Shown here piece after piece: positions 5,565-6,021 of a DNA stretch of 6,021 nt. Position 1 is the first letter of the stretch. Each line of letters starts with the position of its first letter. The translations under genes and the position numbers were made by a program. Location of the stretch: the NCBI GenBank assembly GCA_028703735.1, contig JAQVMI010000124.1, forward strand, positions 1-6,021, given 5' to 3'. The stretch comes from Candidatus Cloacimonadota bacterium. GTDB lineage: Bacteria; Cloacimonadota; Cloacimonadia; Cloacimonadales; Cloacimonadaceae. The notes beneath the pieces are model-generated. The model saw only the letters and a list, made by a program, of their open reading frames with translations, was not told where the DNA came from and made no database searches.

Positions 5565-5864
5565 TCAACGATCCTTTGCGCCAGTTATGGCAAAATCCGG
5601 GCAGAGCCGGTCACAAGTTTCGCAGTGAATGCACTTTGCAGGGTCTAAAACGTAGGGCGAGCCATCGCTTTTCCTGCCTAAGCATCCGGTAGGACAAAAA
5701 GCTACGCAAATTCCACACTTTTTGCACCAATTGTAATAAATCAACACGGGTGAATCGTCATCGCCAGGGGCTTTAACCTCTGTGATTTCCACTTCCATCT
5801 TTTCCGGAGTATCATCCGTGCGTAAAATCATGCCCATTCGGTCTTTTTCGACTTTTTCGGACAT
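5565..5864 (-). CDS. korD: 2-oxoglutarate:ferredoxin oxidoreductase, ferredoxin-like delta subunit
   Basis: The product is a 99-residue two-cluster ferredoxin. Each half has the CxxCxxCxxxCP pattern: C47, C50, C53, C57 and C78, C81, C84, C88. The last cysteine of each set normally ligates the opposite cluster, giving two [4Fe-4S] centres. As KorD it would take electrons from the KorB cluster and pass them to soluble ferredoxin. The first 40 residues are an acidic, methionine-containing extension without cysteine; delta subunits often have such a leader for docking. The ATG at 5864 has GGAGG 4 bases upstream, slightly close. Met10 and Met12 are in-frame alternatives without better signals. The gene starts 13 bases after the aminotransferase stop. 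The D-A-B-C order is that of known kor operons. Confidence 0.92.
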   Translation of the reverse strand: MSEKVEKDRMGMILRTDDTPEKMEVEITEVKAPGDDDSPVLIYYNWCKKCGICVAFCPTGCLGRKSDGSPYVLDPAKCIHCETCDRLCPDFAITGAKDR

Positions 5865-5877
5865 TATTCCTCCAGTT

Positions 5878-6021
5878 CTATATTTTGTTATTTTTTATTG
5901 CTTTTTTAAGGTAATTGCCTAAGCGCATACAGCCTTCCACGCTTTTTTCGATACTTTCGTAGCTGAAGTTCAGGCGCATTGTGTTATTTCCGCTTCCATC
6001 ACAAAAGAAGCTGGTTCCTGC
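5878..6021 (-). CDS. PLP-dependent class I/II aminotransferase, C-terminal end (partial)
   Basis: The visible 47 residues run from the right edge to a TAG at 5880-5878. They contain GTSFFCDGSGNNTMRLNFSY (2-21), followed by a helix with VEGCMRLGNYL. The phenylalanine-rich strand, a short glycine/asparagine loop, MRLNFS with its arginine (which in fold-type I aminotransferases binds the substrate alpha-carboxylate) and the EGxxRLG helix match the C-terminal end of LysN-like/2-aminoadipate aminotransferases. The exact substrate cannot be read from this fragment. As the gene directly upstream of korD, an enzyme using the 2-oxoglutarate/glutamate pair makes sense in this pathway, but that is inference. 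The operon promoter must lie beyond the window. Confidence 0.8.
   Translation of the reverse strand, partial: AGTSFFCDGSGNNTMRLNFSYESIEKSVEGCMRLGNYLKKAIKNNKI

Noticed and set aside
2520..5864. Pyruvate- or branched-chain-specific 2-oxoacid oxidoreductase
   Set aside because: Gene order D-A-B-C, the KorB signatures (HTLHGRSIAFATG, GGNHLIHAARRN, NIYGMTGGQ) and linkage to methylmalonyl-CoA epimerase favour 2-oxoglutarate. Other 2-oxoacids cannot be fully excluded from sequence alone.

Overview
This window looks like a chromosomal segment from an anaerobic, amino-acid-fermenting bacterium. The clearest content is a ferredoxin-linked 2-oxoglutarate oxidoreductase operon with a methylmalonyl-CoA epimerase gene at its end. 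The gene set, the style of the proteins and the GC-rich palindromes set in AT-rich spacers suggest a Cloacimonadota (WWE1, Cloacamonas-like) genome. That placement is inference from general knowledge, not a database match.

Left part (1-2519). A gene enters from the left and ends at 110; only its last 35 residues are visible. It is followed at once by two tandem 51-base, hairpin-forming repeat units (120-224), then a cysteine-free YbjQ/UPF0145 protein (292-615, +). A two-part GNAT acetyltransferase resembling the NAT16/histidine acetyltransferase group lies convergent to it (646-1491, -). A 402-base divergent spacer (1492-1893) carries a good sigma70-type extended -10 promoter and a structured leader. 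These drive a small TRL-family lipoprotein (1894-2175, +). The next 344 bases (2176-2519) have no gene. They hold four stem-loops: a terminator for the lipoprotein, a hairpin suited to terminate the operon arriving from the right, and a paired-hairpin element that is an inverted copy of the repeat at 174-219.

Right part (2520-6021). All genes are on the minus strand and form one tightly packed operon, read right to left: a class I/II PLP aminotransferase (only the C-terminus is in the window), korD (two-cluster ferredoxin), korA, korB and korC (alpha, beta and gamma subunits), then mce. Gaps run from a 1-base overlap to 13 bases, and each gene has its own Shine-Dalgarno sequence placed in the end of, or just after, the gene before.

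The operon reads as a short pathway. The aminotransferase would pass amino groups to 2-oxoglutarate. KorDABC would convert 2-oxoglutarate and CoA to succinyl-CoA, CO2 and reduced ferredoxin. The epimerase serves the succinyl-CoA/methylmalonyl-CoA/propionyl-CoA interconversion. The genes therefore link glutamate-type amino acid oxidation to propionate formation, or propionate oxidation to 2-oxoglutarate synthesis if run in reverse. I see no phage, CRISPR, transposase, defence, rRNA or tRNA genes. The least explained items are the repeat family bracketing the left cassette, the structured leader of the lipoprotein gene, and the basic N-terminal extension of KorA.
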